DNA from: Microvirga ossetica
Lineage (GTDB): Bacteria; Pseudomonadota; Alphaproteobacteria; Rhizobiales; Beijerinckiaceae
Direction of reading: 5' to 3'
NCBI RefSeq assembly: GCF_002741015.1
Contig: NZ_CP016616.1
Coordinates: forward strand, 2,823,501 to 2,887,500
DNA: 64,000 nucleotides
The notes under the pieces were generated by a model, which saw nothing but the letters and a program-made list of their open reading frames with translations, was not told the DNA's origin and made no database searches. Shown piece after piece: positions 17,434-25,962 of this stretch (position 1 is the first letter of the stretch; every line of letters starts with the position of its first letter). The position numbers and the translations under genes are program-made.

Positions 17434-18456
17434 ATGCGCTCCCTTCAGCTCTTCGGCGACCGTGACCTTCGCATTACCGAGATGGAGGCGCCTCCGCCGC
17501 CTGCTCCCGGCGAGGTGCAGGTGCGCGTGAAGGCACTGGCGCTGAACTACCTCGATGTCTGGGGCTTTCGCGGCATGGCGTTCGCCAAGCGCAAGATGCC
17601 GCAGGCGGTCGGCGTCGAGGCCTCGGGCGAGATCGCGGCGGTGGGCGAGGGCGTCACCCGGTTCAAGGCCGGCGATCCGGTGACCATGTACGGCGCCGAG
17701 ACCTGCGGCCATTGCAAGGCCTGCCTGAAGGGTTGGGACAATCTGTGCGAGAACGTCGCCGGCATCATGGGCTTCCATATCGACGGCTTCGCCCGCGAGC
17801 TGATCAACCGGCCGGAGCGGCTGGTCATCCCGGTGCCGAAGGGCGTGTCCTTCGAGGAGGCGGCCTGCGCGCCCATCGGCTTCGGCACCGTGCAGCACAT
17901 GCTCTTCGACAACGCCAAGCTGGAACCGGGCGAGTCGATCCTGGTCCATGCGGGCGGCTCCGGCATCGGCACCGCGGCGATCAAGATGGCGAAAGTCATC
18001 GGCTGCACGGTCTATACGACGGTCGGCGACGACGAGAAGGGCGAGAAGGCAAAGGCGCTCGGCGCCGATTACGTGGTCAATTACCGCACCGAGCGCTTCG
18101 AGGGCGAGGTCCGTCGGCTCACCAAGCGGAAAGGCGTCGACGTGGTGTTCGAGCATGTGGGCGCCGAGACCTGGAACGGCTCCCTGCTCTGCCTCAAGCG
18201 CGGCGGGCGCCTCGTCACCTGCGGATCGACGAGCGGCGTCTCCACGACCATGAACCTGATGCAGCTCTTCCAGCAGCAATACCGGATTTTCGGATCCTTC
18301 GGCTGCCGGATCGAGAACATCGCGCAATCCCTCGACAAGATAGCCGGAGGCATGAATCCGGTCATTGATGCCGTCTTCCCGATCGACGAGTTCCAAAAGG
18401 GCCTGGAGCGGCTCGAGGGCAGAAAGGTGTTCGGCAAGGTGGTCGTGACGTTCTGA
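17434..18456 (+). CDS. Zinc-type alcohol dehydrogenase / enoyl reductase-like MDR protein of the acpXL cluster
   Basis: A 340-aa medium-chain dehydrogenase. The N-terminal GroES-like domain carries the structural-zinc Cys cluster (ETCGHCKACLKGWDNLC), and the Rossmann domain carries GGSGIGTAAIKMAK. In rhizobia the equivalent gene (adh2XL/fabXL4-5 region) lies between the ketosynthases and lpxXL and is required for the very-long-chain acid. A likely role is the enoyl reduction or another chain redox step; this is inference. The ATG at 17434 follows AAGGA; an in-frame ATG at 17416 is an alternative. Confidence 0.86.
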   Translation: MRSLQLFGDRDLRITEMEAPPPPAPGEVQVRVKALALNYLDVWGFRGMAFAKRKMPQAVGVEASGEIAAVGEGVTRFKAGDPVTMYGAETCGHCKACLKGWDNLCENVAGIMGFHIDGFARELINRPERLVIPVPKGVSFEEAACAPIGFGTVQHMLFDNAKLEPGESILVHAGGSGIGTAAIKMAKVIGCTVYTTVGDDEKGEKAKALGADYVVNYRTERFEGEVRRLTKRKGVDVVFEHVGAETWNGSLLCLKRGGRLVTCGSTSGVSTTMNLMQLFQQQYRIFGSFGCRIENIAQSLDKIAGGMNPVIDAVFPIDEFQKGLERLEGRKVFGKVVVTF

Positions 18457-18495
18457 TCCGGTGCACCTTTCCGATTGGCCCGACGCAATATTCTA

Positions 18496-18513
18496 GCCTC
18501 CTCAGGATGAGGG
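18496..18513. repeat. Right half of a family A repeat
   Basis: CCTCCTCAGGATGAGGG matches the right end of the full copies at 9.1 and 28.4 kb. The left half is absent, so this is a truncated copy. Confidence 0.7.
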
Positions 18514-18593
18514 TTCAGGGATAACAGATCTTATGCCGGTCTCTGGTAAAAGGGTCGCGCGATCAGTCCTTGACTAAACCGCCTCCTCGCGAA

Positions 18594-19595
18594 ATGACGC
18601 GAGAACTTTTCTTTTCAGGCCAGGATTTCACCCACGTGCAGCAGCCCCACCGTTCCCGCAACCTTCTCTCGCGTCTCGTCGGAACGGTCATGGTCGGGGT
18701 CGTGCGCGGCGTCTTTGCCTTCTCGCGGGCGCTAGGCCCCGAGCGCTCCGGCGCCTTGGGCGCCGCGATCACCCGCACCTTCGGTCCGCTCCTCAAGCCG
18801 CATCGGACCGCGCTTGCCAATATCCGGGCCGCCTATCCGGAAAAATCGGACGCCGAGGTGAAGGCCATCGCGCTCGCCGCCTGGGACAATCTCGGCCGCA
18901 CCGGCGGCGAATATCCGCATCTCGGCCGCCTGTTCGATTTCGATCCCGAGAGCGCCGTGCCCGGCCGCACCGAGGTCGACGGCATCGATCACTTCTTGAG
19001 CCTGAGGGACGACGGCAAGCCGGGGATCGTCTTCTCGGCCCATCTCGCCAATTGGGAATTGCCCGCCATCTGCGCCGCCCGCTTCGGGCTCGACACGACG
19101 GCCGTGTTCCGCGCCCCCAACGATCCGGCCATCGCCCGCGTCCTGCACGAGATCCGCAGCGAGACCATGGGCAGCCTGGAAGCGGCCCGCCAGGGCGCGG
19201 CCTTCGCCATGCAGGGCGCGCTGGAGAAGGGCGGCCATCTCGGCATGCTGATCGACCAGCATTTCACCCGCGGCGTGATCGTGACCTTCATGGGCCGCCC
19301 GGCTCTGGTGAACCCGATCCTGGGAAAATTCGCCCGCCGCTTCGATTGTCCGGTCCACGGGGTGCGGGTGATCCGTCTGCCGAATCATCGTTTCCGCCTC
19401 GAGCTCACGCCGCCCCTCGACCTGCCGCGCGACCCCGACGGACAGATCAACGTTCAGGGCGCCATGCAGGCGATGACCGCCGTAGTCGAGGAATGGGTGC
19501 GGCAATATCCCGAGCAATGGCTGTGGATGCATCGCCGCTGGCGCGCGCCTGCCAAAGCATCGGACCCAAAAGTGGGCTCCACTTTTGGGATCTGA
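18594..19595 (+). CDS. lpxXL: Lipid A very-long-chain acyltransferase LpxXL (HtrB/LpxL family)
   Basis: A 333-aa inner-membrane acyltransferase of the HtrB/LpxL family. The catalytic HX4E motif is His150-Glu155 (SAHLANWEL), and FMGRPALVNP and QWLWMHRRW are further family blocks. It transfers the long hydroxyacyl chain from AcpXL to lipid A precursor. It is the last gene of the cluster. An upstream TTG (18570) is a possible start; neither start has a strong ribosome-binding site. The final 13 residues (after RRWRAPA) are encoded by a palindromic repeat that also supplies the stop codon. Confidence 0.9.
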   Translation: MTRELFFSGQDFTHVQQPHRSRNLLSRLVGTVMVGVVRGVFAFSRALGPERSGALGAAITRTFGPLLKPHRTALANIRAAYPEKSDAEVKAIALAAWDNLGRTGGEYPHLGRLFDFDPESAVPGRTEVDGIDHFLSLRDDGKPGIVFSAHLANWELPAICAARFGLDTTAVFRAPNDPAIARVLHEIRSETMGSLEAARQGAAFAMQGALEKGGHLGMLIDQHFTRGVIVTFMGRPALVNPILGKFARRFDCPVHGVRVIRLPNHRFRLELTPPLDLPRDPDGQINVQGAMQAMTAVVEEWVRQYPEQWLWMHRRWRAPAKASDPKVGSTFGI

Positions 19596-19690
19596 TCCGA
19601 TGCTCCGCTCTTTGAAGAGCACATCGTTGAGCGCGACCCGAAGGGCCGCGTCAGCGAATAACCGGGTCCACTTTTTCGCACGATGCGCTG
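19556..19690. repeat. Composite repeat (families D and E) overlapping the end of lpxXL
   Basis: The D unit (19556-19604) runs from AGCATCGGA to TCCGATGCT with the inner hairpin CCAAAAGTGG/CCACTTTTGG. The E unit (about 19609-19690) runs from 'tctttgaagagc' to 'gcacgatgcgct'. Related units lie in the opposite order at 43.83-44.05 kb. Confidence 0.85.
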
Positions 19691-19736
19691 GCGTTCAAGG
19701 TAACGTGAGTTTCCCTTCAGCCTGAATTCGTGTTCC

Positions 19737-20486
19737 ATGGCGGCCATCATGGCGTCCCGTTTGACACTGACTTTGGCGGCCCTCGGTCTCGCCGCTCTTC
19801 TGCAGCCTGCCTTGGCAGATCCGCCGCGCGCGGTTGTCGAGCTGTTCACCAGCCAGGGCTGCTCCTCCTGCCCGCCGGCCGATGCGCTGCTGGTGGAATA
19901 CTCCCGCCAGCCTGACATCATCGCCCTGTCCCTGCCGGTCAATTACTGGGATTATCTCGGCTGGAAGGACACGCTTGCCCATGTGGCCTTCACCGAGCGG
20001 CAGAAGGCCTATGCCCATGGCCGCAGCGACCGGCAGGTCTTCACGCCGCAGATGATCGTCAACGGCAAGAAGTCCTGCATCGGCTCCGACAGGGCCCAGA
20101 TCGAGAAGGCGATCCAATACACCTCGAAGGGTCGCAAGACCCTGCCGGTCGCGGTCAATCTCAGCGAGCAGAACGGCACGGTGACGATCGCAGTCGAGGA
20201 GACGCCCGAGACCGCGCAGCGCGATGCGGAGATCTGGCTCCTGCCCGTCCTGAAGGCGCAGACGGTGCCGATCGAACGCGGCGAGAACCGCGGCAAGACC
20301 ATCACCTACGCCAATGTGGTGCGCGGCCTGAACCGCCTCGGCGAATGGCGCGGCGGCTCCGCCCGCTTCGAGGTGTCCGTCGAGACCGCCCGCAGGGGCG
20401 GGGACGCCTATGTGGTGCTGCTGCAGAGCACCGATGCGGCAAAGCCGGGAATCATCCTGGGCGCCGCGAAGAGCCCCGACTTCTAA
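19737..20486 (+). CDS. DUF1223 thioredoxin-like secreted protein
   Basis: A 249-aa protein with a signal peptide (hydrophobic LTLTLAALGLAALLQPALA) followed by a thioredoxin-like domain, VVELFTSQGCSSCPPADALL, with a CSSC motif at about residues 43-46. The DUF1223 blocks LPVNYWDYLGWKD, QVFTPQMIVNG and TYANVVRGL are all present. Likely periplasmic. The function of the family is unknown; a thiol-redox role is suggested by CxxC. The gene lies just after the D/E repeat, outside the lipid A operon. The second ATG (residue 5) is a possible start. Confidence 0.9.
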   Translation: MAAIMASRLTLTLAALGLAALLQPALADPPRAVVELFTSQGCSSCPPADALLVEYSRQPDIIALSLPVNYWDYLGWKDTLAHVAFTERQKAYAHGRSDRQVFTPQMIVNGKKSCIGSDRAQIEKAIQYTSKGRKTLPVAVNLSEQNGTVTIAVEETPETAQRDAEIWLLPVLKAQTVPIERGENRGKTITYANVVRGLNRLGEWRGGSARFEVSVETARRGGDAYVVLLQSTDAAKPGIILGAAKSPDF

Positions 20487-20514
20487 GCGGATCCGCCCGC
20501 CCGTGCCGCGCCGG

Positions 20515-21126
20515 TCACGGCAGGATGATCACCTTGTCGGGCAATTCGTCCACGTCGTCGAGGCGCGGCGGGACGTGCTCCGCCAGGATCGCGCCGATGC
20601 GTCGGATCGCCTCGATCAGCCCCTCCGTGAGCCGGCCCGCCCCGATGGCGGCGGTCAGATCGGCGACGATGCCGGCCCAGATCCCCGCATCGACCCGGTC
20701 CGCGATGCCGGTATCGGCGAGGATCTCCGCATGGTGTTCGGCGAGCGCCAGATAGATCAGCACGCCGGTCTTCTCCCGGGTGCGGGTGAGACCGCGCCGG
20801 AGGAACTCGCGCGAGGCCGCCTCGTGTCCTTGCGCATGCTTGATGGAGCGCGGCACCAGGGCGTAGCGCAGCTTCGGCCAGGACAGGACGAAACTCAGCA
20901 CGAGCGCCACCGCGAGCTGGATCAGGAGGATGCGCGAAGCGCTGAGCGCCGTGAGCCAGAGCAGCGACCACGGCGTCGCCAGGGCTGCGAGCAGGGCCCA
21001 GAGCAGGGGGATGGCGCGGTAATGGCCCGCCTGCTCGGCAATCACGAGCACGATCTCGCCGGAGGTGTCGTCCTCCACGTCGCCGATCGCCTGGGCGAGG
21101 CGCGCCTGATCCTGGGCTGAAATCAT
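20515..21126 (-). CDS. TPM-domain membrane protein (second of a pair)
   Basis: A 203-aa protein with a TPM domain split by a membrane hairpin: VEDDTSGEIVLVIAEQAGHY, then two hydrophobic segments (about 40-85), then TREKTGVLIYLALAEHHAEIL. This matches the family found next to LemA and YgcG. Its ATG abuts the TAG of the upstream YgcG-like gene with no gap, so the two are translationally coupled. The pathway is unknown; LemA/TPM modules are linked to envelope stress. Confidence 0.87.
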   Translation of the reverse strand: MISAQDQARLAQAIGDVEDDTSGEIVLVIAEQAGHYRAIPLLWALLAALATPWSLLWLTALSASRILLIQLAVALVLSFVLSWPKLRYALVPRSIKHAQGHEAASREFLRRGLTRTREKTGVLIYLALAEHHAEILADTGIADRVDAGIWAGIVADLTAAIGAGRLTEGLIEAIRRIGAILAEHVPPRLDDVDELPDKVIILP

Positions 21127-21873
21127 CTACCAGCTCCCCGAAGCACCGCCGCCGCCGGACGAACCGCCTCCCCCCGAGAAGCCACCCCCGCCGGACCACC
21201 CTCCGCCGCCGCCGGACCAGCCGCCTCCCGTCGGGATGATCCACGGCCCGCGGCGCCCGCCCCTGACGCTGCGACCCCGTCCGGCGCCCATCAGGCGCGA
21301 GATCAGGATGAACAGGATCAGCAGAATGATGAAGGCGACAACCGGGTCGAAGCCCGTGGTGTCGTCCTCGCGCACTTCGGCGCGGCGATGCCATTCCTCC
21401 GCATCTCCGGTCAGGATCGAGAGCATGGCATCGACCCCCGCATCGATGCCCCCGGCAAAATTGCCCTTCTGGAATTGCGGCGCGACGGCAGTGGTGATGA
21501 TGACCTTGGAGAGCGCATCCGTCAGCGCGCCCTCGAGCCCGTAGCCGACCTCGATGCGCACCTTGCGCTCCTGCGGCGCCACGAGAAGAAGGGCGCCGTT
21601 GTCCTTGCCCTTCTGGCCGATCTGCCAGTGCCGGAACAGGCGGTTGGCATAATCCTCGATCGGATAGCCTTCGAGGGAGCGCAATGTGGCGACGACTACC
21701 TGGTCGGTGGTCTTGTCCTCATGGGCTTTCAGCTTCGCCTCGATCGCCGCCCGCTCCTCGGGTCTGAGAAGGTTCGCGGCATCGACGACGCGGCCGGTGA
21801 GCTGCGGAAAGGTCTGGGCGAGGGCAGGGAGGGAGACGAGGAGGAGGGCAAGCGCGATGAGGACGAGCGCCAC
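21127..21873 (-). CDS. YgcG-like TPM-domain protein with Gly/Ser-rich tail, GTG start
   Basis: A 248-aa protein: signal peptide (residues 1-20, ending ALAQ), TPM domain (TGRVVDAANLL, TTDQVVVATLRSLEGYPIEDYAN, YGLEGALTD), one membrane helix (FIILLILFILISRLM) and a glycine/serine-rich tail (repeats of WSGGGG). This is the standard YgcG layout. The longer open frame up to 22056 is only translation of a family B repeat. The true start is the GTG at 21873, whose GGGAAG ribosome-binding site lies in the edge of that repeat. Confidence 0.88.
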   Translation of the reverse strand: MALVLIALALLLVSLPALAQTFPQLTGRVVDAANLLRPEERAAIEAKLKAHEDKTTDQVVVATLRSLEGYPIEDYANRLFRHWQIGQKGKDNGALLLVAPQERKVRIEVGYGLEGALTDALSKVIITTAVAPQFQKGNFAGGIDAGVDAMLSILTGDAEEWHRRAEVREDDTTGFDPVVAFIILLILFILISRLMGAGRGRSVRGGRRGPWIIPTGGGWSGGGGGWSGGGGFSGGGGSSGGGGASGSW

Positions 21874-21880
21874 GATTCTT

Positions 21881-22035
21881 CCCTCTCCCTTGCGGGGAGG
21901 GGCAGGGGTGGGGGTGGTTCGACTGGGCGTACGGCGAAACCAGAACGCGCTGTAGCAGTCGCGCATTTTCTGAATCGACTGCAGCGCTTCGACCTTTCGA
22001 CCCCCACCCTCGATTCCTCCCCGCAAGGGGGAGGG
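21881..22035. repeat. Family B repeat (long form) between lemA and the TPM gene
   Basis: Arms 'ccctctcccttgcggggagg' and 'cctccccgcaagggggaggg'. The inner part ('gcgctgtagcagtcgcgca' and 'ctgcagcgcttcgacc') resembles the long copy at 3.6 kb. It sits inside an operon. Confidence 0.88.
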
Positions 22036-22060
22036 AAGATCGCCAGCGCTTGTCATTCGC

Positions 22061-22660
22061 CTAGAACTTCACCTCGGGCGGGCGTTCGGAGCCGGCGGTG
22101 GCGGTGAAGGTCTCCATCGGCTTGGCGTTCGGATAGACGATGGCGGCGATCCAGCGGCCGGGGATCGTGCGCAGCTCCGTGTTGAAGGCCTGCACCGAGG
22201 AAATGTAGTCGCGCCGCGCCACCGCGATGCGGTTCTCCGTGCCTTCGAGCTGGGATTGCAGGGCCAGGAAATTGGCGTTGGACTTCAGCTCGGGATAGCG
22301 CTCGACGGTGGCGAGAAGCCGGCCCAGCGCCCCGGAGAGCTGGTTCTGCGCCTCCTGGAACTGGCGGAATTTTTCAGGATCGGTGACGGTCGAGGCATCG
22401 ACCTGGATCTGCGTCGCCTTCGCCCGCGCTTCCGTGACCTGCGTCAGCACCTCGCGCTCCTGCTGGGCGAAGCCTTTCACCGTCTCGACGAGGTTGGGAA
22501 TGAGGTCGGCCCGGCGCTGGTACTGGTTCTGAACCTCGCTCCAGGCCGCCTTGGCCTGCTCTTCCAGGGTCGGGACGTTGTTGATGCCGCAGCCGGACAG
22601 AGCCAGGGCCAGGATCATGCCGGTCAGCGCCACGCGCATCCGTAAAAGCAAAGCCGTCAT
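22061..22660 (-). CDS. LemA-family lipoprotein
   Basis: A 199-aa protein with an N-terminal hydrophobic segment and lipobox LALSGC, then the LemA helical domain (WSEVQNQYQRRADLIPNLV, VKGFAQQEREVLTQVTEARA, YPELKSNANFLALQSQLEGTENRIAVARRDY). LemA proteins are envelope-anchored helical bundles of unclear function, usually coded with TPM/YgcG proteins as here. It is the first gene of lemA / ygcG-like / TPM. Confidence 0.93.
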   Translation of the reverse strand: MTALLLRMRVALTGMILALALSGCGINNVPTLEEQAKAAWSEVQNQYQRRADLIPNLVETVKGFAQQEREVLTQVTEARAKATQIQVDASTVTDPEKFRQFQEAQNQLSGALGRLLATVERYPELKSNANFLALQSQLEGTENRIAVARRDYISSVQAFNTELRTIPGRWIAAIVYPNAKPMETFTATAGSERPPEVKF

Positions 22661-22825
22661 GTCGGTCCTTCTCGCGATTCGGTTTCTTCGAACCTTTGCC
22701 GAGATCAGAGATGGAGCAGGGCTCGGGTTTCAACAAGCTGTGTTCGGGCACCCATGCACATGGGATTGCAACCGGGATTGCAGCACGATCCCGACGATTC
22801 GCCCGCCTTGTCCCGGCCTTCGCGA

Positions 22826-23323
22826 TCAAGATCCTGACGACATCGGCGCGCTAGGCTCCGGGCGGCGGGGCTCCCGTCCGCCGGCGATCGCCCAATAGAC
22901 GAGGCCGGCGACCGCCCCGGTCAGCCCGAGGACGAGGCTCACGTGAAGCTCCGCCGGCGTGCCGACCCGCGCCGCGCCGCGCAGGATCCACGGCACCGCC
23001 GCAGTCAGCACGCCCGTGGCGAGCGCATGCCAGAGCAGGCTGCGCATTCCGAGCACCTCGCTGATCACCGCGATCAGCAGCGGCGGGAAGATCAGCAGCG
23101 TGAACATGATCCGGCCGACCCCCAGAAACGCGTCCTCCACGATGGGCGTGGGATCGTCCGCGGCAAAGACCGCGTCGATCAGCGACCAGAAGCCGACGAA
23201 GAGCGTGTCGCCCGTCAGCGTCGCCATGACCGGATCGACGATGGAGGCGATGAGAAAGAAGGTGCCGCTCACACCGATGGCGATGATGAGCGCGAAGGGG
23301 ATGAGGAGAAGCCAGCGGACCAT
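22826..23323 (-). CDS. Hypothetical inner-membrane protein, four helices
   Basis: A 165-aa protein that I do not recognise. Four hydrophobic segments are visible (about 3-26, 73-95, 100-118 and 128-147), with a short acidic loop FAADDPTPIVEDAF. The C-terminal tail is cytoplasmic-like (GGREPRRPEPSAP). A TTG at 23341, six codons upstream, has GAGGTGA close by and may be the real start. It is transcribed away from the basic protein gene at 23.4 kb; the 120-bp gap holds both promoters. Confidence 0.68.
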   Translation of the reverse strand: MVRWLLLIPFALIIAIGVSGTFFLIASIVDPVMATLTGDTLFVGFWSLIDAVFAADDPTPIVEDAFLGVGRIMFTLLIFPPLLIAVISEVLGMRSLLWHALATGVLTAAVPWILRGAARVGTPAELHVSLVLGLTGAVAGLVYWAIAGGREPRRPEPSAPMSSGS

Positions 23324-23445
23324 GTTGCCGCATAGTGGCAAAGTTCACCTCGCCCCGCCAGAGGCAGCGGGGTCCGGTTTCCCTCACTGAGGACTGCGCT
23401 ACTTAAACGGCCGGGCGGCGGGCATCCGTGCAGGAGGAGGATTCC

Positions 23446-23952
23446 ATGGCGACGTCGAAGCTGGACGAGCGGCGGCTCATGAGCGACGAGGAATTCACCC
23501 TCGTCGAACAGACCCGTTATCCGGTCCTGGGCAAGCTGGAGGACGCAGCGCTCAAGGACCTGACCCAGCGCCTGCGGGAGCGGCGCGACCGGGCAAGGGA
23601 CATCGCCCATCGCCAGCGCCGCGAGGTCCGCGGCAAGAGCCGGCAGGCCACGAATTTCGAGAAGCAGGATGCCGGCAACCGTCAGAAGGCGCGCATTCTT
23701 GCGGAGGCGCTGACCCGGATCAACAGCGAGCGGACGCGCCGCAAGGCGGAGGAACTCCGGGAGAATGCCCGTCGTGCACTTCGCCTGCGGCAGGGCGCGG
23801 AGGAGGCAGCCCGTCCCGATTCGGGCAGGACGCCCCGGAAGGGCATGCGCAAGAACGCGAGCACCCGCCGCGACCGGATCGTCAACCCGATGGATGCCGG
23901 CCGCATCTCGCAGGCAGGCAAGCGCGCGCAGGCCGTGCGGGACAACGCTTAG
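23446..23952 (+). CDS. Basic, helical hypothetical protein
   Basis: A 168-aa, very Arg/Lys-rich protein with long predicted helices (LTQRLRERRDRARDIAHRQ, RTRRKAEELRENARRALRL) and no hydrophobic segment. The ATG follows a strong GGAGGAGG, so it is probably well translated. Its composition suggests nucleic-acid binding, but no known domain is visible. Proteins of this type occur as conserved unknowns in Rhizobiales, to my recollection. Confidence 0.72.
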   Translation: MATSKLDERRLMSDEEFTLVEQTRYPVLGKLEDAALKDLTQRLRERRDRARDIAHRQRREVRGKSRQATNFEKQDAGNRQKARILAEALTRINSERTRRKAEELRENARRALRLRQGAEEAARPDSGRTPRKGMRKNASTRRDRIVNPMDAGRISQAGKRAQAVRDNA

Positions 23953-24052
23953 CGTATCGTGGGATGTAGGATTGCCTGAGGTGTGGCACTCCAGAGCATC
24001 GGGACGGCCGGCACAAGCCCGGCCGTGACGCAGGGAAAAATTGCTCCCGCTG

Positions 24053-24190
24053 TCATCCCGGGGCGCCGAAGGTGAGCCCGGGATCCATAGCCGCTGACGA
24101 TGCAGAGCGAGGCGTGACGCAGCTCGCTCTTTCTTGACACGTCGTGGTTATGGATTCCGGCTCGCACCAGAGGTGCGCCCCGGAATGACA
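24053..24190. repeat. Palindromic intergenic repeat, family C
   Basis: Left arm 'gtcatcccggggcgccgaag' and 'gggatccatagccgctgacg'. Right arm 'cacgtcgtggttatggattc' and 'ccccggaatgacac'. It lies between two convergent genes; with the flank from 23953, the 285-bp gap holds nothing else that I recognise. Confidence 0.82.
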
Positions 24191-24237
24191 CGGTGGGTTT
24201 TGTCTTCTTCTTCTCAGGAAAGGCCAGGCCTTCGAGG

Positions 24238-25563
24238 CTACTCCCCGTTCCCCACCGCATAGACGCCCTCGGCGCCGATGCCCTGTTCGGCCATCATGCG
24301 GGCGCGGGCGCGCAGCTTTTCGGTCTCGCTCTTGAGCTGGCCGCAGGCGGCGAGGATGTCGCGGCCGCGCGGGGTGCGCACGGGCGAGGCGTAGCCGGCG
24401 CGGAAGACGATCTCGGAAAAGCGCTCGATCCGCTCCCAGTCCGAGCATTCGTATTTCGAGCCGGGCCAGGGATTGAACGGGATCAGGTTGATCTTCGCCG
24501 GGATGCCCTTCAGGAGCCGCACGAGCTGGCGCGCATCGGCGTCCGAATCGTTGACGCCCTTGAGCATCACGTATTCGAAGGTGATGCGCCGCGCATTCGA
24601 CAGGCCGGGATAGGCGCGGCAGGCATCGAGCAGCTGCCCGATGTCGTATTTGCGGTTGATCGGCACCAGGTCGTCGCGCAGCTCGTCCCGCACCGCGTGG
24701 AGCGAGATCGCGAGCATCGTGTTCGCCTCGCTGCCCAAGCGCTCCATCTGCGGCACGACGCCGGAGGTGGAGACCGTGATGCGTCGGCGCGAGAGGGTCA
24801 GGCCCTCGCCGTCCGACATCACGTCGATGGCGGCGATCACGTTGTCGGTGTTGTAGAGCGGCTCGCCCATGCCCATGAACACGATGTTCGACACGAAGCG
24901 GCTGCCGTCGGTGGGCAAAAGTCCCTTCTCTTGGGCGCCCTCCGGCGGCGTCGCATGGGGCCAGTCGCCGATGGAATCGCGGGCGACGATGAGCTGCGCC
25001 ACGATCTCGGCCGAGGTCAGGTTGCGCACGAGGCGCTGGGTGCCCGTGTGGCAGAAGGAACAGGTGAGCGTGCAGCCGACCTGGCTCGACACGCAGAGCG
25101 TGCCGCGGTCGACTTCCGGAATATACACGCACTCGATCTCCGCGCCCTTGTCGAGCGGGCCGGTCGAGGCCATGCGGATCAACCACTTGCGGGTGCCGTC
25201 CTTCGACACCTGCTCGGAGACCACCTGCGGGCGGGCAAGGGTGTAGGCAGCGGCGAGACGCGCGCGCAGCTCCTTGCCTACATTGGTCATCTCGGCGAAA
25301 TCCTTCGCGCCGCGGAAATAGATCCAGTGCCAGAGCTGGGCCACGCGCATCTTGAGATCGCGCTCGGGCACGCCGATGGCGGCAAGCGAATCCTTGAGCT
25401 GGTCACGGGTGAGGCCGATCAGCGAAGCGCCGCCGGGAGCGGCTCCCGCCACGACGTTCAACTCCGCCTTCTTTTCGACGAACCCGGCCACGCGCGCGGC
25501 ATCGCTCACGGCCAAGGTGGCCGCATTGGGGTTATGCTTGGCGATGTCGAGCACCGTCGCCAT
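24238..25563 (-). CDS. rlmN: 23S rRNA (adenine2503-C2)/tRNA methyltransferase RlmN
   Basis: A 441-aa radical-SAM methylase. The Fe-S motif CTLTCSFC (CxxxCxxC, about residues 160-168) is followed by [13 protein letters not shown], then [20 protein letters not shown] and FNPWPGS. A C-terminal Cys in ILAACGQL corresponds to the methyl-carrying Cys of the family. It modifies A2503 of 23S rRNA and A37 of some tRNAs. An N-terminal extension of about 50 residues precedes the usual start of the fold. It is monocistronic. Confidence 0.96.
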   Translation of the reverse strand: MATVLDIAKHNPNAATLAVSDAARVAGFVEKKAELNVVAGAAPGGASLIGLTRDQLKDSLAAIGVPERDLKMRVAQLWHWIYFRGAKDFAEMTNVGKELRARLAAAYTLARPQVVSEQVSKDGTRKWLIRMASTGPLDKGAEIECVYIPEVDRGTLCVSSQVGCTLTCSFCHTGTQRLVRNLTSAEIVAQLIVARDSIGDWPHATPPEGAQEKGLLPTDGSRFVSNIVFMGMGEPLYNTDNVIAAIDVMSDGEGLTLSRRRITVSTSGVVPQMERLGSEANTMLAISLHAVRDELRDDLVPINRKYDIGQLLDACRAYPGLSNARRITFEYVMLKGVNDSDADARQLVRLLKGIPAKINLIPFNPWPGSKYECSDWERIERFSEIVFRAGYASPVRTPRGRDILAACGQLKSETEKLRARARMMAEQGIGAEGVYAVGNGE

Positions 25564-25962
25564 GGGAAATCTTCAGCCTCGTTGTTGGGATGGAAGCGGC
25601 CATATATCACGATTGCGTCGGAAACGTGAGCCTTCACACGCAAATTCCGGGCGCGAGGCCCGGAAGATGCTCATCAAGGTACCGATTTTCAACCGATCGG
25701 GAAAAGTCTCGCGCCAAAACGCAGCCATGAATTCATCCCTCATCGTGAGAGGCTGGCTCATAAAGCGCGGGAAACCCTCCTCCCCCTTGGGGGGAGGAGT
25801 TGGAGGTGGGGGTGTGAGCGCTACGCTGGTCCAGTTCAGCGCTGACACCCCCACCCCGGCCCTCCCCACAAGGGGGAGGGGGAGGGCATCTGCGCGTCAT
25901 GATGAATGACGAGCCAGACTCTCAAGATGAGGGCTCACGGATGTGCCGAGACTGCGCCGTCC
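25564..25962. repeat. Repeat-filled gap: family B core flanked by inverted 'gagccagactctca' arms
   Basis: 399 bp without a gene. A family B element (25775-25886) is flanked by 'tcatcgtgagaggctggctcat' (25739-25760) and its inverted partner 'gagccagactctcaagatga' (25911-25930), so the full unit is about 195 bp. The right arm is the same sequence into which the IS701-like element inserted at 28.5/30.6 kb. Confidence 0.83.
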
